Shown here: positions 1-6,348 of the stretch, one piece after another
How positions within the stretch are numbered: position 1 is the first letter of the stretch
How the letters are laid out: the number at the start of each line of letters is the position of its first letter
From: JBFEUI01 sp041547565
GTDB lineage: Bacteria > Pseudomonadota > Gammaproteobacteria > Thiohalomonadales > Thiohalomonadaceae
Direction of reading: 5' to 3'
Assembly (NCBI GenBank): GCA_041547565.1
Contig: JBFEUI010000117.1
Span: 1 to 7,454, forward strand
DNA length: 7,454 nt
The notes under the pieces: model-generated
Told to the model about the DNA's origin: nothing
The model's input: only the letters and a program-made list of their open reading frames with translations
The model's database searches: none
Program-made: the position numbers and the translations under genes

Positions 1-1230
1 AAGCTGTGCCGTAGAACTTTGCACAGGCCCGACAATGTCACGGATCTTGGCCACAAAACGGTTAAAGGCGGAGCACATCTGCCCCAGTTCATCTTTTGAC
101 TGCAATTTCATGCTGCAGGCCAGATTGCCGCCGCCTTCGGCAATGTCGTTCATCGCCGACACGGCACTTCTCAGGGGCAGCGAGATGGATGCATTGGTGA
201 ACCACGCCCCGAACACGCCGAGTATCAGGCCCACAACCAGCAACGCAATTACCACCGAACGGGTATTGTCCATTTTCGCCAGCATCTCACCGCTATTGTC
301 ATCGATCGCGGAGCACAACAGGCCCACCAGCCGGTTGATACCGGTTTTTGTGTCATCGAGCAGCGGCGAAACTTCACTGCGAATCATGTAGGCGTCGGAG
401 CGCCATTTCTCGCCACCGTGGACCACCTTGACCTTCTCCACATTTGCCTTGAACTTGTCACGCACCGTCAACACCTGCTCCAGTGAGTCGGCCTGATCCA
501 GGGTGAGCAGATCCTCTTTCTCGTTCAGTCGTGCAAGTATTTTTTCAAAGCCATCAAAATAGAGGGCAACCTCCTGCAGCGAGGTTTCGTTGCGAAAGGC
601 AAGATAGGCGCGCACCCCATTCATGATGTTCGCCCATACATAGCGCAACTCTTCGATATCAATCAACAGGGCCTTGCGTTCGGCGGAGACCTCCTCCTCG
701 GATTCTGCCAGGATCATCTGGCCAATAAGCTGCAGCACCTGCTGTGACAGCGGGTTGATATTCTCTGCAGCGAACTGCATCGCGGGGAAATTTGCGGCAT
801 CGTTTTTTGCCAGGTTCAGCAAATGTTCCCGGTAGCCGGCAAAACGTTCGACCTGCTCCGATATCTGCGTCACCAGTGTCTTGATCTTGTCATCGGTGGT
901 GGCATACTCGCTCTGCTCAAGCTGCGCCAGGATGCCGCGGAGTTTCTGCAGGCTGTTTTCATAGCGCTGCTTGTCAGCCGCTTCCTTGCTCAGAAGGTAA
1001 AAACCCAGTGAACCGCTGGCATTGTCCAGTTCGCGTGCAAGCTCCATTGCCTGCAGTGCCGTGGGCTGGATATGGCTGACCACACGGTCCATATTTTGCT
1101 GTGTGCCGGAGAGGTTCCAGATCGTGTTTATCGCGCCCAGCGCAAGAACACCGATTAACAGGCCGAACCCCCACCAAAGCTTGCCGCGAATAGAGATCGA
1201 CGAAACAGCTCGCTGAATAGTGCTGAACAT
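1..1230 (-). CDS. Methyl-accepting chemotaxis protein, N-terminal part (runs off the left edge)
   Basis: An open frame of 410 codons starts with ATG at 1230 and is still open at base 1. It encodes a transmembrane chemoreceptor. Seen in the translation: a short basic N-terminus, TM1 at about residues 18-37 (LWWGFGLLIGVLALGAINTI), a long, mostly helical periplasmic region at about 38-325, TM2 at about 326-348 (VVIALLVVGLILGVFGAWF), then a HAMP domain at about 349-400 with the typical MNDIAEGGGNL and DELGQMCSAFNRF segments. The methylation helices and CheA/CheW-binding hairpin would lie beyond the window. The periplasmic part, near 285 residues, is longer than a simple four-helix Tar-type sensor (about 150) and closer in size to helical bimodular (HBM) sensors, but that assignment and the ligand are inference. 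A weak GGGA lies upstream of the ATG; a FliA-type promoter precedes the gene, which fits co-expression with flagella. It is separated from purC by a terminator, so it is probably its own transcription unit. Confidence 0.9.
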   Translation of the reverse strand, partial: MFSTIQRAVSSISIRGKLWWGFGLLIGVLALGAINTIWNLSGTQQNMDRVVSHIQPTALQAMELARELDNASGSLGFYLLSKEAADKQRYENSLQKLRGILAQLEQSEYATTDDKIKTLVTQISEQVERFAGYREHLLNLAKNDAANFPAMQFAAENINPLSQQVLQLIGQMILAESEEEVSAERKALLIDIEELRYVWANIMNGVRAYLAFRNETSLQEVALYFDGFEKILARLNEKEDLLTLDQADSLEQVLTVRDKFKANVEKVKVVHGGEKWRSDAYMIRSEVSPLLDDTKTGINRLVGLLCSAIDDNSGEMLAKMDNTRSVVIALLVVGLILGVFGAWFTNASISLPLRSAVSAMNDIAEGGGNLACSMKLQSKDELGQMCSAFNRFVAKIRDIVGPVQSSTAQL

Positions 1231-1284
1231 ATTGTTATTTTTCCCACAGACAGTGACAGGTTTAAAAGATGGCGATATCCCTTC

Positions 1285-1311
1285 TTATCGGCACTGAACG
1301 GAAATACTCAA
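1285..1311 (-). promoter_or_regulatory. Probable sigma-28 (FliA) promoter of the chemoreceptor gene
   Basis: On the minus strand the sequence reads TTGAGTAT, 11 bases, then GCCGATAA. GCCGATAA is an exact match to the known FliA -10 consensus and the 11-base spacing is the expected one; the -35 half matches TAAAGTTT at 5 of 8 positions. Transcription would start near 1278, giving a leader of about 50 bases before the ATG at 1230. A FliA promoter in front of a chemoreceptor is a well known arrangement in gammaproteobacteria. The call rests on motif reading only. Confidence 0.75.
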
Positions 1312-1338
1312 GTACAGCCCCTTCCCCCAGATCCATAA

Positions 1339-1363
1339 AAAAAATATAGCTTATATATTTTTT
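1339..1363. repeat. AT-only inverted repeat upstream of the chemoreceptor promoter
   Basis: AAAAAATATA and TATATTTTTT form perfect 10-base arms around the 5-base loop GCTTA. The element lies about 28 bases upstream of the FliA-type -35 box, between it and the purC terminator. Such a stretch could act as an UP element, a curved nucleoid-protein site, or a weak secondary terminator in either direction. No function is shown by the sequence alone. Confidence 0.5.
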
Positions 1364-1404
1364 GATGCCTTTCAGCGGCCTGCTATTCCATTTGCATTGC
1401 CTGT

Positions 1405-1449
1405 AAAACGAAAAAGGCCCGGCAGTTATTCTAATCCTGCCGGGCCTTT
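1405..1449 (-). terminator. Rho-independent terminator after purC
   Basis: A perfect 13-base inverted repeat, AAAGGCCCGGCAG (1413-1425) and CTGCCGGGCCTTT (1437-1449), encloses an 11-base loop. On the minus strand the GC-rich stem is followed by a T-rich run (TTTTT, CG, TTTT), the signature of intrinsic termination. It lies 28 bases past the purC stop codon, so it ends the dapA-bamC-MBL-purC transcription unit and insulates the chemoreceptor gene. The T-run on the plus strand is much shorter, so the minus-strand direction is favoured. Confidence 0.9.
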
Positions 1450-1477
1450 GCGCTAATCTGCGGTATCGTTGCGCTGC

Positions 1478-2188
1478 CTATAACTCCACCCCCAAACGGT
1501 GAGCCACCTCTTCATAGGCTTCGACCACACCGCCGAGCCCCTGGCGAAAGCGGTCCTTGTCCAGCTTCTTGCGTGTATCCATATCCCACAGACGGCAACC
1601 GTCCGGGGTAAACTCATCGCCCAGCAGGATCTCGCCCTTGAAGCGGCCAAACTCCAGTTTGTAGTCCACCAGCAGCATACCCGCGTCCAGAAACAGCTGC
1701 TTGAGCACATCGTTCACCCTGAAGGTCAGTTCCTTCATCTTTGCCACTTCCTCATCCGTGGCCCAGCCGAAGGTGCGGATATGATACTCATTGATCATCG
1801 GATCATGCAGTTCATCATTCTTCAGAAAAAACTCAAATGTCGGCGGGTTGAGATCCCTGCCGTCCTCGACCCCAAGACGTCGCACGATGCTGCCCGTCGC
1901 GATGTTACGCACCACGCATTCGACCGGAATCATGTCCAGACGCTTGACCAGCGCCTCTTCCTCGCTGAGCAGGCGATCCCGCTGCGTGGGCACACCGGCC
2001 TCCTCGAGCTTCTGCATAATAAAGTCATTGAACTTGTTGTTGACCATCCCCTTGCGAGCCAATTGCTCGATCTTTTCACCGTCGAATGCGGAGGTGTCAT
2101 TGCGGAAATGGAGGATCAAGCGCTCCTCGTCATCGGTGGTGTAGACCGACTTGGCCTTGCCAGCATAAAGCTCCGCCTTTTTTTCCAT
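1478..2188 (-). CDS. purC: Phosphoribosylaminoimidazole-succinocarboxamide synthase (SAICAR synthetase)
   Basis: PurC is a cytoplasmic enzyme of de novo purine synthesis that joins CAIR and L-aspartate using ATP to form SAICAR. The 236-residue product aligns from its first residue with E. coli PurC (237 aa). Visible family marks are ELYAGKAKSVY (ATP-binding region, residues 6-16), RNDTSAFDGEKIEQ (29-42), KGMVNNKFN (46-54), the first signature IPVECVVRNIATGS (87-100), the second signature LLVDYKLEFG (172-181) and DEFTPDGCRLWD (191-202). I chose the ATG at 2188 because homology begins there and GAGGA sits 7 bases upstream; an in-frame ATG 10 codons earlier (2218) would place this ribosome site inside the gene. 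It is last in the minus-strand cluster, 88 bases after the MBL gene, and is followed by a strong terminator. That 88-base gap could hold its own promoter, but I see no convincing one. Confidence 0.97.
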   Translation of the reverse strand: MEKKAELYAGKAKSVYTTDDEERLILHFRNDTSAFDGEKIEQLARKGMVNNKFNDFIMQKLEEAGVPTQRDRLLSEEEALVKRLDMIPVECVVRNIATGSIVRRLGVEDGRDLNPPTFEFFLKNDELHDPMINEYHIRTFGWATDEEVAKMKELTFRVNDVLKQLFLDAGMLLVDYKLEFGRFKGEILLGDEFTPDGCRLWDMDTRKKLDKDRFRQGLGGVVEAYEEVAHRLGVEL

Positions 2189-2195
2189 TACTCTG

Positions 2196-2200
2196 TCCTC
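2196..2200 (-). promoter_or_regulatory. Shine-Dalgarno site that decides the purC start
   Basis: GAGGA on the minus strand, 7 bases before the ATG at 2188. It favours the 236-residue PurC over the 246-residue version starting at 2218, whose extra ten codons have no counterpart in E. coli PurC. Confidence 0.8.
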
Positions 2201-2276
2201 TTCGAAAAAGTGTGCCAATACGGTAAGCGGTAAATTAATTCATTTCATGGGGAAGACTGAATGTATCACAGGCCAA

Positions 2277-3044
2277 TCAGGCTATGTCACGCCAGTCCAG
2301 GCCGCCCTCCTGGTCCGCCAAGGACACCCAGGCCGGTTCACAATCGAGCGCAGCTGCCAGGGCCGCACGGGCCAGCTCAGGGGTATTGTTGTTCTCGCTC
2401 AGGTGAGCACCAACAATGTGCTGCAGCTTTCCCGTCCCGATACGCGTCAGTGTCTGTGCCGACTGCGCATTACTCAGGTGTCCCAGCCCGCCAGCTACCC
2501 GCTGTTTGAGTGAAGGCGGATAGGGGCCTGTGGCCAGCATGTCCGCATCGTGATTGCACTCCAGAATCAGTGCGTCACAGTCAGAAAGCCGGGTTTCAAT
2601 ATGCTGTGTAATGCGGCCGGTATCGGTCAACAGGCCCAGCCTGCGCACCCCGTCACTGAAGATAAACTGGCACGGTTCCCGCGCATCGTGCGGCACCGGG
2701 AAAGGATGCACCTGAATACCATCAATGGCAAAACCCTCGTGACAGTTGAACAGCGAAAGTCCCGGTATCTCGCCCAGCTTATGCTGGCTGTGCGACCAGG
2801 TACCCGGCGTCATCCATACCGGCAAGCGGTATTTTCGCGCCAACGGACCAATACCACCCACGTGGTCGTTGTGTTCATGCGTTACCAGAACCGCCGTCAG
2901 ACTCCCGGCGTCACAGCCGAGACGTCCCAGGCGCCACTCCAGCTCCTTGAGCGAGAAGCCCGAATCCACCAGAATCCGGGTACTGCCCGTCTCCACAAGG
3001 GTGGCATTGCCCTTGCTGCCGCTGCCCAGCAGGGAGAAACGCAC
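2277..3044 (-). CDS. MBL-fold metallo-hydrolase, YycJ/WalJ-like (probable nuclease)
   Basis: A 255-residue soluble metallo-beta-lactamase-fold protein. It opens with MRFSLLGSGSKGNATLVE, typical of the YycJ/WalJ group. The metal ligands are all visible: H56, H58, D60 and H61 in THEHNDHVGG, H119 in PVPHDA, D141 in LTDTG and H214 in GAHLSENN; the ECNHD motif at 162-166 is also characteristic. Family knowledge: Firmicute YycJ/WalJ proteins are 5'-3' exonucleases linked to mismatch repair; the gammaproteobacterial role is not established, so the substrate is left open. The start is GTG at 3044, with AGGGGGG 8 bases upstream; no ATG is available nearby in frame. Only 21 bases separate it from the bamC stop, so it is almost certainly cotranscribed with dapA and bamC. 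In E. coli no such gene lies between bamC and purC. Confidence 0.9.
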   Translation of the reverse strand: MRFSLLGSGSKGNATLVETGSTRILVDSGFSLKELEWRLGRLGCDAGSLTAVLVTHEHNDHVGGIGPLARKYRLPVWMTPGTWSHSQHKLGEIPGLSLFNCHEGFAIDGIQVHPFPVPHDAREPCQFIFSDGVRRLGLLTDTGRITQHIETRLSDCDALILECNHDADMLATGPYPPSLKQRVAGGLGHLSNAQSAQTLTRIGTGKLQHIVGAHLSENNNTPELARAALAAALDCEPAWVSLADQEGGLDWRDIA

Positions 3045-3065
3045 GCCCGCTACCCCCCTACATGC

Positions 3066-4178
3066 CTAGAGCAGGCCATCACGCAGTTTGGTCAGCAGTT
3101 CGCGCCTTGCCTTTGCATCGGCTGCACCCCCGTCGACGTTCTGAAGGTGCGCTTCTGTCTTCTCGCCCCTGACGGTCAGCACGATGCGGTAGCGTTTGCT
3201 CATCTCCTCGTCCTCATCACCGGAGAAGAGGCTGGCAAACCAGCCCTTCTCGCCACCACCGGCCTCCTCGGCCAGATCGGTGACGGCAATATAGTAGATA
3301 CCGGCAGAACGGTTCCGGTCTTCGACCACCAGACCCAGCCGATCCAGCACGATACCCGTCCGGCGCCAGGCACGGGCAAAGCCCTCATCGATGGCCACCG
3401 CTGTGACCTCGTCCCCTTCCTCAATCAGGCTTGCACGCGGTGAAACAGTCACCTGCTTAGCCGCCAGCGAGCGTCGCTGTTCCTCCGGCACCCCAAGGTA
3501 TACCAGCAGCTGGTTGAGCATCTCGTTGCTCAGCTCCGTGTCGGAAGGGCGCGGCTTCCAGACCGTCTTCTCCAGCTCACCCGCCTCGACATTGACCTGC
3601 TCGACACCGTAGTGGGTCAGGTAGAGGGCGGAGATGCCCGCATCCAGCGGTTCAATACGCAGGCGATACTTGTCCCGGGTAGGGGCCGAGTAGGCGCCTT
3701 TGAATACCTTGGAGATCAGACCACGAATGAACCCCTCGGGGATATCCGCCCGGTTTTCCGCCCACTCGGTCTCCATGATGCCCAGTTGCGGTTCATCCCG
3801 TTTGAGCGTCAGCCCCATGTGGCCCCAGAACTCGCGCAGCCTCGCCCAGAGCATATCGGCCTGAAGGTCAACCTCAAGCCAACGCAGTCCCCCATCGCGG
3901 ATAATCCGTATATTGCGCTGCTTGGGCAATACCCTGGACGCCTGGGGTTGTGTCGCGGTGAGCGCTGTCTCGTCACCGCTACCGCCCGTCTGCATATAGC
4001 TGGGCACGGCCATGACATCACTTACTGCCGGTCGAGTCAGATCAGGCGGCACCTCGAGGGAGGTGGGCTCGGTACTTTCCTTATAGTCGATACGCTCACG
4101 TTTCTCGGTACTGCTGCAGGCAATTAATAGCATGCACATCAGAAGCGCCAGCAACCGTGTAACTGCTGTTCTTGGCAA
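3066..4178 (-). CDS. bamC: Outer membrane protein assembly factor BamC (lipoprotein)
   Basis: BamC is a lipoprotein subunit of the Bam complex, which folds beta-barrel proteins into the outer membrane; it binds BamD. The 370-residue product has a lipoprotein signal with lipobox LIAC and lipidated Cys21, followed by Ser22 and Ser23 (no Asp at +2, so outer-membrane sorting is expected). Residues about 30-60 contain IDYKESTEPTSLEVPPDLTRP-like sequence, the extended segment that in known structures wraps on BamD. Two helix-grip-type domains follow, about 89-232 and 255-370. It is somewhat longer than E. coli BamC (344); an acidic stretch GDEDEEMSK at 320-328 lies in the second domain. The start appears to be TTG at 4178, with GGAG 9 bases upstream; no in-frame ATG precedes the signal peptide. 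It lies 16 bases after the dapA stop, the same dapA-bamC pairing as in E. coli. Confidence 0.92.
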   Translation of the reverse strand: MPRTAVTRLLALLMCMLLIACSSTEKRERIDYKESTEPTSLEVPPDLTRPAVSDVMAVPSYMQTGGSGDETALTATQPQASRVLPKQRNIRIIRDGGLRWLEVDLQADMLWARLREFWGHMGLTLKRDEPQLGIMETEWAENRADIPEGFIRGLISKVFKGAYSAPTRDKYRLRIEPLDAGISALYLTHYGVEQVNVEAGELEKTVWKPRPSDTELSNEMLNQLLVYLGVPEEQRRSLAAKQVTVSPRASLIEEGDEVTAVAIDEGFARAWRRTGIVLDRLGLVVEDRNRSAGIYYIAVTDLAEEAGGGEKGWFASLFSGDEDEEMSKRYRIVLTVRGEKTEAHLQNVDGGAADAKARRELLTKLRDGLL

Positions 4179-4194
4179 AATATGTAACTCCGTT

Positions 4195-5070
4195 CTAGAG
4201 AGCGCCGGCCTGTTGCATTGCCTGGCGGACAGTGTCCTGGTGTTGGGCCGACAGGACGGTCAGCGGCAGTCGAATGCCGGCCGGGATTAGCCCCATCTCA
4301 TAAAGCGCCCATTTGACAGGGATTGGATTGGATTCGACAAACAGGTTCTTGTGCAGCGGCATCAGGCGTTCGTTGATCTGAGCCGCACCGGCCTGGTCAC
4401 CGGCCAGCGCCGCGGCACACATCTCGTGCATGGCCCTGGGCAGAATATTGGCCGTGACCGAGATGCAACCCTTGCCCCCCAGCGCGATCAGATCCAGGGT
4501 GGTCGCATCATCGCCGCTGTAGACATCGAGCCGGCCTGCACAACGCTCGATGAGATCCCGACCACGCACCATGTCGCCGGTGGCATCCTTGATACCCACG
4601 ATATTGGAGATGTGCGACAGACGTTCGGTCGTCTCGTTGCTCATGTCCACCGCGGTACGCCCCGGCACATTGTAGAGGATTTGCGGAATCGGAACGGCCT
4701 CCGCCACCGCCTTGAAGTGCTGATACAGCCCCTCCTGGGTGGGCTTGTTGTAGTAGGGGGTTACCAGCAGGCAGGCATCGGCACCCGCCTCCATTGCACA
4801 GCGGGTCAGGTCGATGGCTTCGCGGGTCGAGTTGGCACCCGTGCCGGCGATAATCGGAATACGCCCCCCGGCCATCTCAACCACCTGGCGGATCACCTCA
4901 CAGTGCTCCTTTTCATCCAGGGTTGCCGACTCACCGGTAGTACCAACGGCAACAATGGCATCGCTGCCGTTATCGATATGAAATTCTACCAGCTTGCGCA
5001 GACTCTCGTAGTCGACGCTGCCATCAGTGTGCATTGGGGTGACCAGAGCCACCATACTGCCGTGAAACAT
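4195..5070 (-). CDS. dapA: 4-hydroxy-tetrahydrodipicolinate synthase
   Basis: DapA condenses pyruvate with aspartate semialdehyde, the first committed step of lysine and meso-diaminopimelate synthesis; it is cytoplasmic. The 291-residue length is close to the E. coli enzyme (292) and the catalytic residues fall at the E. coli positions: Thr44 and Thr45 (GTTGES), Tyr107 (TPYYNKP), Tyr133 (YNVPGRT), Arg138 and the Schiff-base lysine Lys161 (GIKDATG). The fold is a single TIM barrel. The ATG at 5070 is preceded by GGAGAAGG at good spacing. It is the first gene of the minus-strand cluster, with a sigma-70-type promoter at 5104-5132 and a leader of about 27 bases. That leader is far too short for a lysine riboswitch, and none is visible upstream. 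Confidence 0.97.
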   Translation of the reverse strand: MFHGSMVALVTPMHTDGSVDYESLRKLVEFHIDNGSDAIVAVGTTGESATLDEKEHCEVIRQVVEMAGGRIPIIAGTGANSTREAIDLTRCAMEAGADACLLVTPYYNKPTQEGLYQHFKAVAEAVPIPQILYNVPGRTAVDMSNETTERLSHISNIVGIKDATGDMVRGRDLIERCAGRLDVYSGDDATTLDLIALGGKGCISVTANILPRAMHEMCAAALAGDQAGAAQINERLMPLHKNLFVESNPIPVKWALYEMGLIPAGIRLPLTVLSAQHQDTVRQAMQQAGAL

Positions 5071-5103
5071 GCCCTTCTCCGCTCGCGGAAATCAAAAAGA
5101 TGC

Positions 5104-5132
5104 ATGGTACTTTGGCGCCCCGTCAATGACAA
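5104..5132 (-). promoter_or_regulatory. Sigma-70-type promoter of the dapA-bamC-MBL-purC cluster
   Basis: On the minus strand TTGTCA (5 of 6 to TTGACA) is followed by exactly 17 bases and TACCAT (4 of 6 to TATAAT). The start point would be near 5097, about 27 bases before the dapA ATG. Spacing and position are both as expected for the main promoter of the operon. Confidence 0.65.
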
Positions 5133-5221
5133 GTAACATGTGGCCTCTGTCCCGACACGAAAGAAAATATTTTACAGATGTGAATCAATAAGTTAGATAA
5201 CCTCAATATTTTGCGGCGGGT

Positions 5222-5620
5222 TTAGAAGTGGAACTTGCGGACCAGGCCCTGCAACTCATCGGCAATCTCGTCTCGCCCGTTCACACTGATCCGCTGGATG
5301 AGATCCGCCAATCCGCTGCCCAGTTCTCTGGATGCCTCGGATAATTGACCCATCGGCCTGTCGATGCCCTGAATCATCAGCCATGCGAGCACCAGCGCCA
5401 CCACAATCACGGTAATGGGGGTCACCGCCGTCCGTTTCGTCTCAGCTTCGGCACGCATCTCATTGACCTCGGTGATGGGCTCAGCAGCGTCCAGCGTGGA
5501 TTGCCGCGCCGGTGCCATGGCTTGCTGTGCAACGACCTGTTTCCGCAGGGCCGAATCCCTGTCGGCAAGCAGCAAGACATGGATAACACAGACGCTGGGC
5601 CACGCGAGTGTAACCACCAA
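5222..5620 (-). pseudogene. Internally deleted chemoreceptor remnant (TM2, part of HAMP, C-terminal tail)
   Basis: A 132-codon frame with no good start: the first possible codons are TTG (5620) and GTG (5617), a stop (TAA) lies two codons upstream, and no ribosome site is visible. The product shows a receptor-like periplasmic stretch (about residues 15-67, including LLLADRDSALRKQVVAQQ), one membrane helix at about 68-84 (PITVIVVALVLAWLMIQ) and the beginning of a HAMP domain (IDRPMGQLSEASRELGSGLADLIQRI and NGRDEIA, 86-120). It then passes straight into ELQGLVRKFHF and a stop. That ending matches the usual extreme C-terminus of chemoreceptors (ELQxLVxxF-type), so the second half of HAMP and the whole signalling domain appear to have been deleted in frame, with the join near 5250-5270. 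TM1 and most of the sensor are also missing. A short expressed HAMP protein cannot be excluded but is unlikely. Confidence 0.75.
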
Positions 5621-5644
5621 ATATTACGGAACAATTTCAATAAG

Positions 5645-5655
5645 TTACATTGTAA
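5645..5655. repeat. Small palindrome TTACA-T-TGTAA between the receptor remnant and gcvR
   Basis: Perfect 5-base arms around one central base, about 90 bases upstream of gcvR in an AT-rich stretch. TACATT and TGTAAT within it resemble -10 hexamers on the plus strand, so it could be part of a gcvR promoter or an operator; no good -35 box is found at the right distance. Weak evidence only. Confidence 0.25.
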
Positions 5656-5714
5656 TCGGGGTTTTGTGGCGTGCATGGTGCAAGCGCTGTTGTTGTGGTA
5701 TTGTCTTCATAACA

Positions 5715-5747
5715 GGCAGTACCTGCCAGACAATGACACATTCATGA
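5715..5747 (+). promoter_or_regulatory. gcvR leader: small hairpin and four-codon mini-ORF overlapping the gcvR start
   Basis: GGCAG (5715-5719) and CTGCC (5723-5727) can form a short hairpin just upstream of the start region. An ATG at 5733 opens the mini-ORF Met-Thr-His-Ser, whose TGA (5745-5747) overlaps the gcvR ATG (5744-5746) in the form ATGA. gcvR itself has no recognisable Shine-Dalgarno sequence. Translation could therefore reach gcvR by reinitiation from the mini-ORF, but the mini-ORF also lacks a clear ribosome site and may be chance. Confidence 0.3.
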
Positions 5748-6289
5748 ATAAACAGAACAACGCTCAATACCTTGTTATCTCTGCACTGGGCAAGGATCGC
5801 CCGGGTATCGTAAACAGAATCACCTCTCCGATCACCGATAGCGGCTGCAACATTGCAGACAGCCGCATGAGCATTCTCGGTGGCGAGTTCGCCATACAGA
5901 TGCTGGTTGAGGGGCCGTGGAACGCAATCAGCAAACTTGAACAACAGTTGCCTGCGCTTGAGGCTGAACTTGAATTAACCATCATCTCCAAGCACACCGA
6001 GCATGAGTCTGACAAGAGCAACATCATGCCCTATGCGGTCAACGTTATCGCACTGGACCATCCCGGTATTGTCAATCAATTGGCCGGTTTTTTCTCGGGC
6101 AGAAATATCAATATTCACGATCTGTACACGGATAGTTACCGCGCCGCCCATACCGGCACGCAAATGTTTTCCGCCAACATGACGGTGCATATACCGGCCG
6201 ATGTGCCAATCGCTCAGTTGCGCGAGGAATTCCTCGACTTTTGCGACAGCATGAATCTTGATGCCGCCCTTGAGCCACTCAAATCCTGA
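5744..6289 (+). CDS. gcvR: Glycine cleavage system regulatory protein, two ACT domains (GcvR-like)
   Basis: The 181-residue product consists of two tandem ACT domains, about residues 9-83 (starting LVISALGKDRPGIVNRI) and 96-174 (PYAVNVIALDHPGIVNQLAGFF, with NINIHDLYTDSY). The GKDRPGIV and LDHPGIV loops are the typical amino-acid-binding turns of ACT domains. E. coli GcvR (190 aa) has the same make-up and represses the glycine cleavage operon by binding the activator GcvA when glycine is low. No gcvA or gcvTHP is in the window, so the partner is unseen. The frame is open far upstream, but the ATG at 5744 matches where homology begins; upstream codons only mirror the receptor remnant on the other strand. 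No clear Shine-Dalgarno sequence is present. The place next to dapA, diverging from it and followed by bcp, matches the E. coli order and supports the name. Confidence 0.9.
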   Translation: MNKQNNAQYLVISALGKDRPGIVNRITSPITDSGCNIADSRMSILGGEFAIQMLVEGPWNAISKLEQQLPALEAELELTIISKHTEHESDKSNIMPYAVNVIALDHPGIVNQLAGFFSGRNINIHDLYTDSYRAAHTGTQMFSANMTVHIPADVPIAQLREEFLDFCDSMNLDAALEPLKS

Positions 6290-6335
6290 CCCAACTTCCT
6301 ACAATAGATAGAGCGGGAATTTCAGCACTACAACC

Positions 6336-6344
6336 AGGAGGAGG
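6336..6344 (+). promoter_or_regulatory. Very strong Shine-Dalgarno site of bcp
   Basis: AGGAGGAGG lies just before the ATG at 6349; the first AGGAGG copy is 7 bases from the start, a near-ideal site. It contrasts with gcvR and the PIN gene on either side, which have weak or no such site, and suggests that the peroxiredoxin is made in much larger amounts from a shared message. Confidence 0.85.
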
Positions 6345-6348
6345 ATTC

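Noticed and set aside
2189..2218. Longer purC start adding ten residues
   Set aside because: The ribosome site for the ATG at 2188 lies inside this extension, and E. coli PurC begins at the equivalent of the shorter start.
1499..2233. Long plus-strand open frame (244 codons) opposite purC
   Set aside because: It lies exactly antisense to purC, which has clear family signatures; the translation is not recognisable and has shadow-frame composition.
2221..2233. Short tandem CGGTAAG / CGGTAA repeat in the MBL-purC gap
   Set aside because: Only two imperfect copies of about six bases; no match to a PurR operator and no convincing promoter around it.
2550..3443. Plus-strand open frame of 297 codons across the MBL/bamC junction
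   Set aside because: It spans antisense parts of two well supported genes and has no recognisable domain or ribosome site.
4351..5136. Plus-strand open frame of 261 codons opposite dapA
   Set aside because: Antisense shadow of dapA; His/Arg-rich translation with no recognisable motif.
5071..5221. Lysine riboswitch or other structured leader before dapA
   Set aside because: The predicted leader is only about 27 bases, and I see no riboswitch-like set of conserved helices in the interval; it holds the dapA promoter and AT-rich sequence.
5345..5743. Upstream extension of the gcvR reading frame
   Set aside because: The frame is open but this part mirrors the receptor remnant on the minus strand; GcvR homology begins at the ATG at 5744.
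6300..6305. TACAAT as a -10 box of a bcp-specific promoter
   Set aside because: No acceptable -35 hexamer 16-18 bases upstream; may be chance.
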